Notes: a model not told the origin generated them from the letters alone. A stretch of 64,000 nt of DNA from Saccopteryx bilineata (GCF_036850765.1 NC_089496.1:106351767-106415766); one strand, 5' to 3'; counted from the first letter of the stretch, positions 1 through 20,107 are shown. Translations and numbers: made by a program.

Positions 1-939
1 AAGCTGAAGAGCAGAATGGGCAAGTGGTAACTGACTCAGCAGACCAAAGAAAGTTAAATCCAAAACAACAGTTAGAAAAGCCATAAAGATCCAATTTTCT
101 GTGCATGACCCCTAGAAGTCTGCGGGGTTGGGGATACCTGACACTCAGGAGATGTGCAAGAAGGTGGGTCTAAACTAGGAAGGTGCCCTGAAGATCTGCT
201 TTGGAAGCAGTCACTGTCCAATGCCCTCCCCCACTCTGCACACAGGACTCCCTACACAGCCCATCAGAAAACAGCAAAATTGTAGGAAAAAGTCCAAAGC
301 AGAGCCTCTTTTCCGAGGGGAATACAAGCACAGTGAAAGCAATGGACCTGGACTGGAAACAGGAAGCTCAGAGCCAAGTCTACAACGTAGACTCTACATA
401 CTGGATATTGAGACTTCACAAGTACGTCCCCAAGCCAGCCCCCAACACCAGCAGATGGCACCTTCTCTCAGTAACAGGATCAAATCTAAAAATACTGACA
501 TGGGGGAGTCCCCAACAGAGCAGCCCAGACATATCACCCGACTCAAACCCACAGTAAACAAGACCCACAAGAGTGCATAGTTTCCAAAGGGGCCCTGCAA
601 AGCTGGAATCACCAGACACCTGAGGAGGGTCTGCGACTGGAGAATGTAACGTGAAGGATACAGAGTATGCAGAAGGAAAAGAGTCTAAAAAATAACACAA
701 ATATCCTCAGAGAACGCTCTTATTTCTCTTAAGCTATACGGTTGTGCAATAATTAATTGCATGTTACAAGAAAAGAAATCAAGAGTCCAAGAACAAAAAA
801 CCTCAGCAGTAAAAAACATAATAGAAAAAATTAAAAGACCGAAGAGAAAGAACTAGAGGACCAGACTAAAAAGGTCCAATATCTAAATAAAGGCATTACA
901 AAACAGAAGAAAAAAAGAAGAGGCGAGAATTTTGACAAA

Positions 940-1392
940 TACTGTATAGCTCAGTTGGTTAGAGCAGTGGTCCCCAACCCCGGGCCGCAGACCGGTACCG
1001 GTCTGTGGGTCACTTGGTACTGGTCTGCAAAGAAAGAATAAATAACTTACGTTATTTTCATTTTATTTATATTTAAGTCTGAATGATGTTTTATTTTTAA
1101 AAAATGACCAGATTCCCTCTGTTACATCCGTCTAAGACTCACTCTTGACGCTTGACTCGGTCACGTGATACATTTATCCGTCCCTAAAGGCCGGTCCCTG
1201 AAAATATTTTGACATTAAACCGGTCCATGGCCCAAAAAAGGTTGGGACCACTGGGTTAGAGCATCGTTATAAAGCACAGAGGCTGCCAGTTCAATTTCCT
1301 GGTCAGGGCACATACAGGAACAACTTGATGTTCCTGTCTCTATCTCTCTCCCTTCTCTCTCTCTAAAATCAATAAAATAAACTTTTTAAAAA
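940..1392 (+). mobile_element. VES-like SINE (older subfamily) split by a hAT element
   Basis: tRNA-like head (TAGCTCAGTTGGTTAGAGCA), pyrimidine-rich body and AATAAAATAAA tail. A hAT element sits in the A-box region and duplicated GGTTAGAG. Confidence 0.8.
965..1253 (-). mobile_element. hAT-type non-autonomous element (family 1)
   Basis: Terminal inverted repeats CAGTGGTCCCCAACC / GGTTGGGACCACTG, perfect 8-bp TSD GGTTAGAG at 957-964 and 1254-1261. About 289 bp, no coding capacity. Same family as 8179-8475, opposite orientation. Confidence 0.93.
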
Positions 1393-1635
1393 TTATGCAA
1401 AAGAAAAATTCCCCTGAACCGAAGGATATGATTGGCCCCTTAAGTCCACCTGCAATGGATAGAAAGACATCCCACTAAACACATTATGAAATAGCAAGAC
1501 ACTAAAGACAAAACACTTCCAAAGAGAAAAAACACTTCTGGACAACAGAACTAGAATCTGATCACCAGGGGACTTCTCAGCAGTAATAAAACAATGGAGC
1601 AAAGCCTCCAAAACTCTAACAGAAAATGATTCCCG

Positions 1636-1865
1636 CCTGACCTGTGGTGGCGCAGTGGATAAAGCGTCAACTTGGAAATGCTGAGGTCGCCGGTTCAAAA
1701 CCCTGGGCTTGCCTGGTCAAAGCACATATGGGAGTTGATGCTTCCTGCTCCTCCCCCTTCTCTCTCTCTGTTTCTCTCTCTCTCTCTCCCTCTCTCTCTC
1801 CTTTCTAAAATGAATAAATAAAATAAAATAAAATAAAATAACTGGTAAAAAAAAAAAAAGAAAAA
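1636..1865 (+). mobile_element. SINE family A
   Basis: Full-length tRNA-derived SINE with CT-rich tail and A-rich end; TSD about AGAAAATGATTCCC on both sides. Confidence 0.9.
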
Positions 1866-1948
1866 AGAAAATGATTCCCAATCTATACGCCACTCAACTG
1901 AACCATAACTTAAGTTTGATCTGTGAATTACAACATTTTCAGACATAC

Positions 1949-2831
1949 TGAGATTTAAAAAAACTTTTTTTTTTAATTTTTTATTTATTTATTTTTATTT
2001 ATTCATTTTAGAGAGGAGAGGGAGAGACAGACAGAGAGAGAGAGACAGAGAGAGAGAAGGGGGGGGAGGAGCTGGAAGCATCAACTCCCATATGTGCCTT
2101 GACCAGGCAAGCCCAGGGTTTTGAACCAGCGACCTCAGCATTTCCAGGTCGACGCTTTATCCACTGCGCCACCACAGGTCAGGCCAAAAAAACTTTTACT
2201 AAGAGGTTTAAAAGGCATTTTATGATTTAGGCCAAGTGCTCAGAGAGATTCTGTAAATAGGATTTTTATAGTTGCGTGTGATTGACACCAGCTCAAGATG
2301 GCGATCGCATTCCTGCTTTAGGAAGGGTGGTTTTCTACTAGAAGAGAGGCTTTTATACCAGAAGGTTTTGAAAGGAAGGAGGAAGACTGGGACCCCTCCT
2401 TTCTCCACACCTGTGAGGAAGAAGGTAAACAGCAGGAAGGCGGGAGGGGGAGGGGAGATTTGAGTAGCCCTTTCCTCTCCCCTTTCTTTCTCCTTAATGG
2501 GCGATTTACAAACGCTTATCCTCTGATATCATCTAACCCCCTCCCATCCTGAAGTCATGTGATTGACGTACGTACCTCTACAAACAAACTACAGAAATGA
2601 TCCCTGAAAGTATAGTCTTGACGTATGTACCTCTAACCAAAGGAATCACGAGACCCATGTATATGAACTTGTGTTCTGTAAAGGGTATATAAGACGTAAG
2701 AAATCTAATTTCGAGGAGCACGTGTCTTCGGAGCCACAGGCCCCACATGCTCCACCAGCTTTAATAAATTCTCTTTTCCTCTTACAGTTAGTTATCTGTG
2801 TGTCAATCCTCCACTGGGTTGCTTTCCTGCA
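1949..2831 (+). mobile_element. Solo ERV LTR containing a SINE
   Basis: Begins TGAGAT and ends CTGCA, flanked by a 4-bp TSD ATAC (1945-1948 and 2832-2835). It contains a TATATAAG promoter box near 2687 and an AATAAA near 2762, so U3, R and U5 are recognisable. No internal viral genes adjoin it, so it is a recombined solo LTR. A related LTR lies at 48218-50380. Confidence 0.85.
1965..2185 (-). mobile_element. SINE family A, inserted in the LTR
   Basis: Reverse-oriented copy with poly-T start; TSD about AAAAAAACTTTT. It is younger than the LTR. Confidence 0.88.
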
Positions 2832-3560
2832 ATACAAAGTCTCAAAAAGTTTATCTTTCATGCATTTTTTTCTCAGGAAGCTATCTGAGGATGTGCTTCA
2901 CTAAAAGAAGGAAATAATCCAATAGAGTGGGCAGAGGAGACGGAATCAACTGGAGAACCAGAGAATCCGCAAGATGACAGTCGGGAGAGACCCCAGGGTA
3001 ACGGAGATGTGTCAGATGTAGAGGCCGCCCATCCAAAGCCAGTCAGAGGACTCCACAAAAGGTACCAAGAGGAAATTCATACAACTGAGGGAGCATTCCT
3101 TAATAACTGGTGATGATAATTATCAACTCTAGAGAAAGCAAAAACTCATTCAGAAAAGGAAAAGTAACCATCATATATTACATGGCTCCACTGTGAAGCA
3201 TATTGATACAGTCACAGTGATGTGAATATAGCAATCTAAAATTGTAATACTTCTAAGATGGGAAGTTGAAAATGAAGACAAAACAGAGCTTGAATGTGAC
3301 AGGGAAACAGGGATAAAATCAAGTTATATCCTTCAAGAGAGAAGCCCAGAGATAGTGGACAAAACAAATGAACAAGAAAAGCAAGTACTATAATTACACA
3401 GGCATGTTAAAGACAGGGAGATAAAAAGCCAAAAATAAAGTCAGTTGTAAGATTTGAAAAAACTGCACTGGGAAACAGGAAATGGGATGGTGGATGGCCC
3501 TGGGATGGCTAATTTGCAAAATAAACTTTATGGAACTATTTGATTCTTTAAATTACTAGC

Positions 3561-11440
<7,880 letters not shown>

Positions 11441-11699
11441 GGCCGCCGCGGGGCTGCGCGGGCCGGCCACGCCTCTGGGCGCCCCGGGGCCGACCTCGGC
11501 GGAGCGCGGGGGCCGGCGGCGGGGAGGAGGGGAGAGCCGGCCCCGGCGCGGTGCGCCTCTGCCCGCGCGCCCCGGCTCCGCGCCCTCGGCGCCGCCCGGG
11601 TTCCGGCCCCTGCTCGGGCGCGGGCGCGATGGAAGCGGCGCACCCGGGTCCCTTGGCGTGCTCCATCGCCAGTCTTTCCCTCAGCTGCCCCTTGTCAGC

Positions 11700-11745
11700 C
11701 CTGTTTTACTGATAAGGAAACTGAGGCACGGAGGTTGAGATCACC
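11700..11745 (+). repeat. Short MIR remnant
   Basis: TTTTACTGATAAGGAAACTG followed by AGGCACGGAGGTTGAGA is the MIR core. Confidence 0.65.
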
Positions 11746-12107
11746 CTTAGATTATTTCCTAGGTCTTAGTTTTAAAGGGACCACTCCAGACTGGCCTTGA
11801 CCCCCGTGCAGCCACCGCAGGCCTCTTCCCGACCGGCAGGCGCTCACGCTAAGTGCCGGTACACCGGGTCCGCTTGCAGGCATTCTGCGGATGGCAGTGG
11901 TGTTTGCGTTGAAGAACAGCCTTTTAAAGGAAACCGTCAGAGCTGGTTGCTGCCTTGTGCCGCTGTAAGCCCGGTGCCCCCATAACGCACCACTGGTAAA
12001 GAGAGGCTGGAAGTCCAGGTTGTTTTTAAATCCAATGGTTTAAATGCTACTCTAAAAGGATTTTTTTTGGCTGAATTCAGCCTGTGGGCCTCCCAACTGG
12101 CCACCAC
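11746..12107. other. Spacer after the ATE1 CpG island
   Basis: No repeat or exon could be supported. If a divergent transcript starts at the island, its first exon might lie here, but no splice pair stands out. Confidence 0.4.
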
Positions 12108-12109
12108 TG

Positions 12110-12111
12110 TT

Positions 12112-12142
<31 letters not shown>

Positions 12143-12325
12143 TTCATTATTAGAGAGGAGAAACAGAGGGAGAGAGAGGAGAGAGAGACAGAGAGAGAGA
12201 AGGGGGGAGGAGCTGGAAGAATCAGCTCCCATAAATGCCTTGACCAGGCAAGCCCAGGGTTTCGAACCGGCGACCTCAGCATTTCCAGGTCGACGCTTTA
12301 TCCACTGCGCCACCACAGGTCAGGC
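12110..12325 (-). mobile_element. SINE family A
   Basis: Reverse copy with (TTTA)n tail at 12111-12143. Confidence 0.9.
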
Positions 12326-12634
12326 ACCACCACTGTTTTAAAGGGGGTTTCCTAGAGAGTAGCAGTCTGGGACAAAGTCTACAAATGAGCACCGCCAACA
12401 AGGTAATATTCCTTAGGCCTTACCTTGTACGAAGAGATCATGTAAGCCTGCCTGTCCTTCTGTTGTTTTTTTTTTTTTAAGTGGACAATAAAGCTAATTC
12501 TTTTTGCAATGTTTTAAAAAGTGAGATCATGAAACTTGGAGAAACGGTGGTAAACTTTGCAGATCAGTTTTCAACATTCTTGACCCCAAGGAACACACTG
12601 CTGGACATGTGCTTACTTAAATTGAAGAGTTATC

Positions 12635-12955
12635 GCCTGACCAGGCGGTGGCGCAGTGGATAGAGCATCGGACTGGGATTCTGAGGACCCAGGTTCGACA
12701 CCCCTAGGTCGCCAGCTTGAGCACAGGCTCATCTGGTTTGAGTACAGGCTCACCAGCTTAGACCCAAGGTCACTGGCTCGAGCAAGGGGTTGCTTGGTCT
12801 GCTGAAGGCCCACGGTCAAGGCACCTATGAGAAAACAATCAATGAACAACTAAGGTGTTGCAACTAAGGTGCTTCTCATCTCCGTTCCTGTCTCTCTGGC
12901 CCTATCTATCCCTCTCTCTGTCTCTGTTAAATAAATAAATAAATAAATAAATAAA
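12635..12955 (+). mobile_element. SINE family C
   Basis: Full-length, (AAAT)n tail; TSD about ATTGAAGAGTTATC / ATTGAAGCGTTATC. Confidence 0.9.
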
Positions 12956-13859
12956 AATTGAAGCGTTATCTTGGTGAGAGAGTGACCTGTCACGTTTTGA
13001 AGCATCCCGTGTGCCTCAGGCAATGGAAAGAAATCCAGGGGAGGCTCTGCAGTATGCCACCGGTTCTCAGTGCCACACTAGGCTCCTGCAGCTCCAGCTC
13101 CTTACTTGAAGGCTCCTTGCTAGATAACCATATTCCTGAAACAGACTCCACCCATTTTGTTTATTATAACAGACTTAATTAGTTCTTTATAAAAGACGTG
13201 ATTATTCCGATTCTTTCTTGGAATAGGCTCTCATTTTGAATGAAAGGGCCTGTTATATGAACCAGCAGAATGCTACACTCAATACAGAGAGTAGGAGGCC
13301 AGGAGGCTTTTGGTAGTCTTGTCCCACTTCATGTCTGTACTTTTAAAGTCCCGACCTTATCCCAGTTCTAAACCAACCTCAGCCAGAGCATTCCAGGACA
13401 CACTAACCTTGAACAATGAGAATGTTCTAAATCCTAGGCATATGTTTTAATACATTTAATTCCTGCAGCAACTTCACAACATAGAAAAGAAACGACCAGA
13501 GACAGCAAATAACTTGCCCAAGGTCATACAACCAGTAAAAACACAGAAAAAGGTGATTAACATAAATTGAAGAGAACACAAGATAGCAAATACTAGGTCT
13601 GGACTTACGTAGGACAGCAGTTCCTAGAAGCCTTATTTTGCTGAAGATCAGAGACGGTTTTCATCTTCCAGGCCCAAATGAGAAAATACAAACCTTCATT
13701 TCATTTCCACCTTTTTCTGGAGGGGGATCTGGAACACTGTTAGAATGTTTTCCATTTATGATACTGCCTATAATAGTTACTGTTGTTTTTAATTATCCCA
13801 GTTATATCAATAGTCACTTGTCTTTTCAATAATCACTTTAAATGTCAGTGGTGTAAATA
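12956..13859. other. Intergenic, mostly unique
   Basis: Contains one MIR-like piece near 13470-13540 (AACTTGCCCAAGGTCATACA); otherwise nothing recognised. Confidence 0.5.
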
Positions 13860-14452
13860 CAGTTTGTCCGTAAAGTCATGGTGCACTTTTGACCGGTCAC
13901 AGGAAAAAGCAACAAAAGACAATAGAAATGTGAAATCTGCTCCAAATAAAAGGAAAACTCCCAGTTTCATACCTATTCAGTGCAGTTCGATGTGGGCTCA
14001 CATACAGATTTTTTAGGGCTCCTTAGGTAGCTATCCCATATAGCCTCTACAGACTCGTCACTGACTGATGGCCTACCAGAACGGGGTTTCTCCACCAAAC
14101 TGCCGGTTTCCTTCAACTGCTTATCCCACCCAGTAATGTTACTCCTATGTGGTGGTGCTTCGTTATAAACATGCCGATATTCACGTTGCACTTCAGTCAC
14201 AAATTTGAATTTAGCGAGCCACAGAACACACTGAACTTTCCTCTATACCGTCCACATCTTGACTGGCATGGCCGTGGGCTGCTCCGCTGTATACACGATG
14301 TTGCTGCATCATCTTGCGCCTGCATACATGCTGCCACATCATCCTACAGAAACTGGGAGGGTTTTCCTTTTTGGTGCAGATTTCACATTTCTATCATCTT
14401 GTTGCTTTCCTGTGACCGGTCAAAAGTGCACCATGACTTTACGGACACACTG
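13860..14452 (-). mobile_element. mariner/Tc1-type deletion derivative with residual transposase N-terminus
   Basis: Inverted ends CAGTTTGTCCGTAAAGTCAT / ATGACTTTACGGACACACTG, flanked by TA. On the minus strand a broken frame (about 14200-13973) reads WDKQLKETGSLVEKPRSGRP and SVSDESVEAIWDSYLRSPKK, the helix-turn-helix DNA-binding part of a mariner-like transposase. The catalytic region is missing. Confidence 0.9.
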
Positions 14453-14595
14453 TATATATTAATGAAATGAATATCTGATTGGAAAAAAAAAATAAGGTTC
14501 AACTATGTGTGTTACCTACCAAAACACCTACTTTAAATATGATATAAAAACAGATGCAATCAAAGTAAAGGGGCAGATCAAGATATATTGTTAAG

Positions 14596-14832
14596 GCCTG
14601 ACCTGTGGTGGCGCAGTGGATAAAGCGTCGACCTGGAATGCTGAGGTCGCCGGTTCAAAACCCTGGGCTTGCCTGGTCAAGGCATATATGGGAGTTGATG
14701 CTTCCTGCTCCTCCCCCTGTTCTCTATCTATCCCTCTCTCTCTCTCTCCCCTCTCTCTCTAATAAAAATGAATAAATAAAATCTAAAGAAAACAAAAAGT
14801 ATATTAAGAAAAGGACGTTTAAAAAAAAAAAA
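14596..14832 (+). mobile_element. SINE family A with unusually long flanking repeats
   Basis: Flanked on both sides by about 46 bp of identical host sequence (from ACAGATGCAATCAAAG to TATATTGTTAAG; 14549-14595 and 14834-14880). Confidence 0.88.
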
Positions 14833-14879
14833 AACAGATGCAATCAAAGTAAAGGGGCAGATCAAGATATATTGTTAAG

Positions 14880-15063
14880 GCCTGACCTGTGGTGGCGCAG
14901 TGGATAAAGCGTCGACTTGGAACGCTGAGGTCGCCGGTTCAAAACCCTGGGCTTGCCTGGTCAAGGCACATATGGGAGTTGATGCTTCCTGCTCCTCTCC
15001 CCTTTGTCTGTCTGTCTCTCTCTTTCTCTTTCTCCTATCTCTCTAAAAAAATGAATAATTTTT
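14880..15063 (+). mobile_element. SINE family A, second insertion at the same target
   Basis: Inserted exactly at the end of the duplicated host segment; own TSD about AAGATATATTGTTAA. Confidence 0.88.
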
Positions 15064-15252
15064 TAATAAAGATATATTGTTAACTAATCAAAAGAAGGCT
15101 GGAATAGCTACATTAATTTCAAACAATGTAAACATTTAGAGCCAGTAAAATTACAAATAAAAAGGTGCATGAGGGTCAATTCAACAATCCTTAATGTGTG
15201 TGCACCCTCACACAGAGTGGAAAAATATGTGAAACAAAAACTAATAGAAGTG

Positions 15253-15626
15253 GCCCTGGCCGGTTGGCTCAGCGGTAGAGCGTCGGCCTAGCGTGCGGAG
15301 GACCCGGGTTCGATTCCCGGCCAGGGCACACAGGAGAAGCGCCCATTTGCTTCTCCACCCCTCCGCCGCGCTTTCCTCTCTGTCTCTCTCTTCCCCTCCC
15401 GCAGCCAAGGCTCCATTGGAGCAAAGATGGCCCGGGCGCTGGGGATGGCTCTGTGGCCTCTGCCTCAAGCGCTAGAGTGGCTCTGGTCGCAATATGGCGA
15501 CGCCCAGGATGGGCAGAGCGTCGCCCCTGGTGGGCGTGCCGGGTGGATCCCGGTCGGGCGCATGCGGGAGTCTGTCTGACTGTCTCTCCCTGTTTCCAGC
15601 TTCAGAAAAATGGAAAAAAAAAAAAA
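15253..15626 (+). mobile_element. SINE family B, near-consensus
   Basis: Full-length, intact-looking A and B boxes (GGTTCGATTCCCGGCC), perfect 14-bp TSD AACTAATAGAAGTG. Confidence 0.92.
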
Positions 15627-15732
15627 ACTAATAGAAGTGCAAGGATAAATTGATGAATTCACTGTTATAGAAACTTCACCATTCCTTTGTCCATTATTGA
15701 CAGATCCAGCAGTCATTAAATCAATAAAGACA

Positions 15733-16130
15733 GCCTGACCAGGCTGTGGCACAGTGGATAGAGCATCAGACTGGGACGTGGAGGACCCAGGTTCGAAATC
15801 CCAAGGTCAACAGCTTGAGCGCATGCTCATCTGGCTTGAGCGTGGGCTCACCAGTTTGACCATGAGATTGCTGGCTTGAGCGTGGGATCATAGACATGAC
15901 TCCATGGTAGCTAGCTTGAGCCCAAAGGTCACTGGCTTAAGCCCAAGGTCGCTGGCTTGAGAAAGGGGTCACTTGCTCTGCTGCAGCCCCGGCCCTGTCA
16001 AGGCACATATGAGAAAGCAATCAATGAAAAACCAATGAGCTGCAATGAAGAATTTATGCTTCTCATCTCTCTCCTGTCTGTCTGTCCCTATCTGTCCCTC
16101 TCTCTGTCTCTGTCACAAAAAATAAAAAAT
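15733..16130 (+). mobile_element. SINE family C, long variant
   Basis: Extra GCTTGAGC-type internal units make it longer than other family C copies. Confidence 0.88.
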
Positions 16131-16660
16131 AAATCAATGAAGACATAATTGAACTCAACAATACCATCAATCAACTGGATCTAACTGACATCTGTAGAAT
16201 ACTTCACCCAACAGCAGCAGAATACACATTCTTCTGAAGGTCACACAGAACACTGACCAAAATAGACCAATGCTGGGTCATAAAAAAAACACCTTAACAA
16301 ATTTAAAAGAGTAAATTCATACAGAGTATGCTCTCAGACCAGAGTGGAATAAAGTTAGAAATCAACAACAGAAAGGTAGCTGGAGAATACCAAAATGCTT
16401 GGAAATTAACACACTTGTAATACTTGAGTCAAAGAAGTTTCAAGAGAAATTTAGAAATATTTTGAACTAAATGAACATGAAAATACAACTTACCAAAACA
16501 CAGAATGCAGCAAAAGCAGTGCTTAGAGGGAAATTTATAGCACTGAGTACATATATTAGAAACAAGATCTCAAATCAACAATCCAAGCCTCTACCTCAAG
16601 AAACTAGAAAAGGAAGAGCAAATTAAATCTGAAATGAGCAGAAGAAAATAACAAAAATTA

Positions 16661-16875
16661 GCCTGACCTGTGGTGGCGCAGTGGATAAAGCGTCGACCTG
16701 GAAATGCTGAGGTCGCCGGTCCAAAACCCTGGGTTTGCCTGGTCAAGGCACATATGGGAGTTGATGCTTCCAGCTCCTCCCCCCTTCTCTCTCCCTGTCT
16801 CTCTCTCCTCTCTCTCCCTCTCTGTCTCTCTCCTCTCTAAAAAAAAATGAATAAATAAAATTAAAAAAAAAAAAA
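16661..16875 (+). mobile_element. SINE family A
   Basis: Full-length; TSD of about 18 bp ending AAAATAACAAAAATTA. Confidence 0.9.
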
Positions 16876-17937
16876 AGAAAATAACAAAAATTAAAACAAA
16901 AATAAATGAAGTTGAATACAGGAAATCAATAGAGAACAACAAAACCAAAGCTAATTCTTTGAAAAGACCAATAAAATTGATTAGTGAAGCTAATTAACAA
17001 AAACAGGGAAAAACAAATTACCAATATCGGAAATGAATGAAGGGCCACCACTCTCATCCCATGGACATTAAAAGGATAATAAAGGAATAGTAGGAACAAC
17101 TCTATACCCATGATAACCATAGAAATGGATCAATTCTTTGAAGACACAATCTAACAAAATTCAAAGAAGAAATAGATAATTTGAATAGACCTATATCTAA
17201 AGAAATAGAATCAATAAGTAATGACCAAAATGAGTTCACTAGTGAGTTCTATCAAACATTTAAGGAAGAAAGTTTATCATCTCTCTACAGTCCCAGAAAA
17301 TAGCAGCAAAGGGACTTTTCTAACTCATTCTGTGAGGCTAGCATTGCCCCAATACAATAAAAACAAACAAACAACAAAGACCTTACAAGAAAGGAAAACT
17401 ACAGACCAATATCTCAGTGAACATAGATGCAAAAAATCCTCAACAAAATATTAGTAAATGGAACTAACAATGTATAAAAGAATTATACACCACCACCAAG
17501 AAGGACTTATTCTGGTAAGCAAACTGGTTCAACATTCAAAAGCAATTAACATAACCCATCACATCAATGGACTAAACAAGAAAAATCTTATCAATAGATG
17601 CAGAAAAGTCATTTGATAAAATCCAGTTATGATAAAACCCAGTTATGATAAAAACTTGGCAAACTAGGAATAGAGAACTTCCTCAACTTGATAAACAACT
17701 TCAACAAAACACAGCTACCAGGGATTAAAATTTTGGTATATGGAAAAATATATAACCCAGGCCATCTTTTGCTTATGTCAGGGCAAGGTCTAGTCTTGCT
17801 CATAGTTTGTTTCGACATGACTTCTTTATTGAAAATGTTCTTTGTTTATCTCCCTGGCTTATAAACATTTCTTATTCTTCCAGTTTCTCTTATCAGGTAA
17901 GAGAAACAATATACAACATAGTAATTAAAAGTACTTT

Positions 17938-18115
17938 GCCCTGGCTGAGTAGCTCAGTTGGTTAGTGTTGTCCTGACATGCCAAGGTTGTGGGTGCCATC
18001 CCTGGTCAGGGCACATAAAAGAATCAACCAATGACTGCATAAATAAGTGCAACGCAAATTGATTTTTTTTTCTCCATTCCTGTCTCTCAAAAATCAGAAA
18101 AAGAAAAATCTTTTT
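17938..18115 (+). mobile_element. Older VES-like SINE
   Basis: Diverged head (GAGTAGCTCAGTTGGTTAGT) and short CT tail. Confidence 0.7.
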
Positions 18116-18158
18116 TTAATATTTACAAAAAAAAGTACTTTTAGGTCCATATGATTCT

Positions 18159-18460
18159 TTTTTTTTTTTTTTTTTCCAGAGACAGGGACAGACAGGAACG
18201 GAGAGATGAGAAGTATCAATCATTAGTTTTTCGTTGCAACACCTTAGTTGTTCATTGATTGCTTTCTCATATGTGCCTTGACCGCGGGCCTTCAGCAGAC
18301 TGAGTAACCCCTTGCTCAAGCCAGTGACCTTGGGTCCAAGCTGGTGAGCTTTGCTCAAACCAGATGAGTCCACACTCAAGCTGGCGGCCTCGGGGTCTCA
18401 AACCTGTGTCCTCCACATCCCAGTCCGACGCTCTATCCACTGCACCACTGCCTAGTCAGA
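18159..18460 (-). mobile_element. SINE family C
   Basis: Reverse copy, poly-T at 18159; TSD about CCATATGATTCT. Confidence 0.88.
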
Positions 18461-18539
18461 CCATATGATTCTATTTATGTAAGTTTTATTTTAATTAAGC
18501 TGGTTCCATAAAGAGGCTCACATTAAGAATGGCACGCTG

Positions 18540-18661
18540 GCCTGACCTGTGGTGACGCAGTGGATAAAGCGTCAACCTGGAAACGCTGAGGTTGCCGGTT
18601 CAAAACCCTGGGCTTGCCTGGTCAAGGCACATATGGAAGTTGATGCTTTCTGCTCCTCCCC

Positions 18662-18700
<39 letters not shown>

Positions 18701-18738
18701 CTATAATGAATAAATAAAATCTTTAAAAAAAAAAAAAA
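18540..18738 (+). mobile_element. SINE family A (first of a head-to-tail pair)
   Basis: Full-length with (CT)n tract and A tail. Confidence 0.9.
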
Positions 18739-18921
18739 GCTGACCTGTGGTGGCGCAGTGGATAAAGCGTCGACCTGGAAATGCTGAGATCGCCAGTTTG
18801 AAACCCTGGGCTTGCCTGGTCAAGGCACATATGGGAGTTGATGCTTCCAGCTCCTCCCCCCTGTCTCTCTCTCTCCCTCTCTCTCTCCTCTCTAAAATGA
18901 ATTTAAAAAAAAAAAAAAAAA
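18739..18921 (+). mobile_element. SINE family A (second of the pair)
   Basis: Begins directly after the A tail of the preceding copy, with its first bases missing. Confidence 0.88.
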
Positions 18922-19772
18922 CTCGCCCAAGATAAAAAAAACAGCTATGAGAAAAAAAAAAAGAGTGGCACACTGCCCGACCAGGTAGGAACCAGACCAC
19001 CTGATGAAGCAAGTTGTCATCTTTCTGGGAGTGGAGGGCCTTGCTTTCAATTTGTGAGAAACAACCTGTGTGAAGAGCAATAAAACAAGGTATACCGTTT
19101 TAGGAATTTGCTATGGTACTATGATGCTTTCACATCTCAGGTAGTGTAACAGTTTGGGCTGAATTCTCAACACGAGTTTGTCATCTGAGTGGCATGACTT
19201 TATCAGCGCTGAAGTGCTACCATGTTTGGTTTGGGGAACAAGTGATTAAAATGTAAATTTAATTCATTAGTGCTTTGGTATGAAATAGACAGAAACCACT
19301 GTCATGACTTGATGTTTGAAATTCTTTCAGCATAAAATACCCGTATTTACTTTTATAGCTTTTATTTCTGAGTATGAGTTCAGGGCTTCAGTTCCAGAAA
19401 TCAGGCACATTCGGGGAGTATGGCCTCTGGTGGCAGCTGGGGCTACAGTTTCAAGAAGTCTCTACAAACAGTCCCATTTTGGAAGGCATAGATTTTAGTC
19501 CTGATAAAGGAAAGCCATGTCGTGATTAATTACTATATTTTCTTCTTTTCACATTTTATGAAGAACTAGGGACAACTTAATGGGGCTACATGGATACTTT
19601 GGATGCAGCTTCCATATATGGTGAAGAGTATCTTGGTGTGAATATACCAAATCATTTTCATTAATTTATATTCAACATTGGTGTATTTTCTGCTTCTTAA
19701 TTTTTAACAAATGACCAGTCATGAACATAATTAAATAATGTGACTAGCTTTCATTAAAAGTATATTAAATAG
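18922..19772. other. Intergenic, no recognisable element
   Basis: Unique-looking AT-rich sequence. Small open frames show no conservation signal. Confidence 0.5.
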
Positions 19773-20107
19773 GCCTGACCAGGTGGTGGTGCAGTGGATC
19801 GAGCATCGGACTGGGATGCGGAGGACCCAGGTTTGAGACCCCAAGGTCGCCAGCTTGAGCACGGGCTCATCTGGTTTGAACAAAATAACTCGCCAGCTTG
19901 GACCCAAGTCGCTGGCTTGAGCAAGAGGTTACTCAGTCTGCTGTAGCCCCACGGTCATGGCACATATGAGAAAGCAATCAATGAACAACTAAGGAGCCAC
20001 AACGAAAAACTGATGATTGATGCTTCTCATCTCTCTCCGTTCCTGTCTGTTTGTCCCTATCTATCCCTCTCTCTGACTCTCTCTCTGTCTCTGAAAAAAA
20101 AAAAAAA
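19773..20107 (+). mobile_element. SINE family C
   Basis: Full-length; TSD AAGTATATTAAATAG. Confidence 0.9.

Larger units (their letters stand above)
1..3560 (+). mobile_element. Old LINE remnant (L1/HAL1-like), broken by younger insertions
   Basis: The pieces 1-940, 1393-1635, 1880-1948 and 2832-about 3560 read as one AT/purine-rich element split by later insertions. The stretch around 1935-1948 and 2836-2900 (ACATTTTCAGACATAC ... AAGTCTCAAAAAGTTTATC, then CAGGAAGCTATCTGAGGATG) resembles a mammalian HAL1/L1 segment. No open frame of note remains. It lies in ATE1 intronic DNA downstream of exon 3. Family name is from memory. Confidence 0.5.
15064..17770 (+). mobile_element. L1 ORF2 remnant, split by SINEs
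   Basis: Host pieces 15064-15252, 15627-15732, 16131-16660 and 16876-17770 translate, with stops and shifts, to L1 ORF2-like words such as DIIELNNTINQLDLTDICR, LSDQSGIKLEINNRK and TTDQYLSEHRCKKSSTKY. It is a degraded reverse-transcriptase fragment with no intact frame. Confidence 0.8.

Noticed and set aside
201..700. Overlapping open frames of 65-119 codons at the left end
   Set aside because: They lie in an old LINE-like remnant in several frames, with no conserved motif.
15253..15325. tRNA-like sequence with intact A and B boxes
   Set aside because: It is the head of a family-B SINE with body, A tail and TSD; the same applies at 59706, 22488 and 26832.
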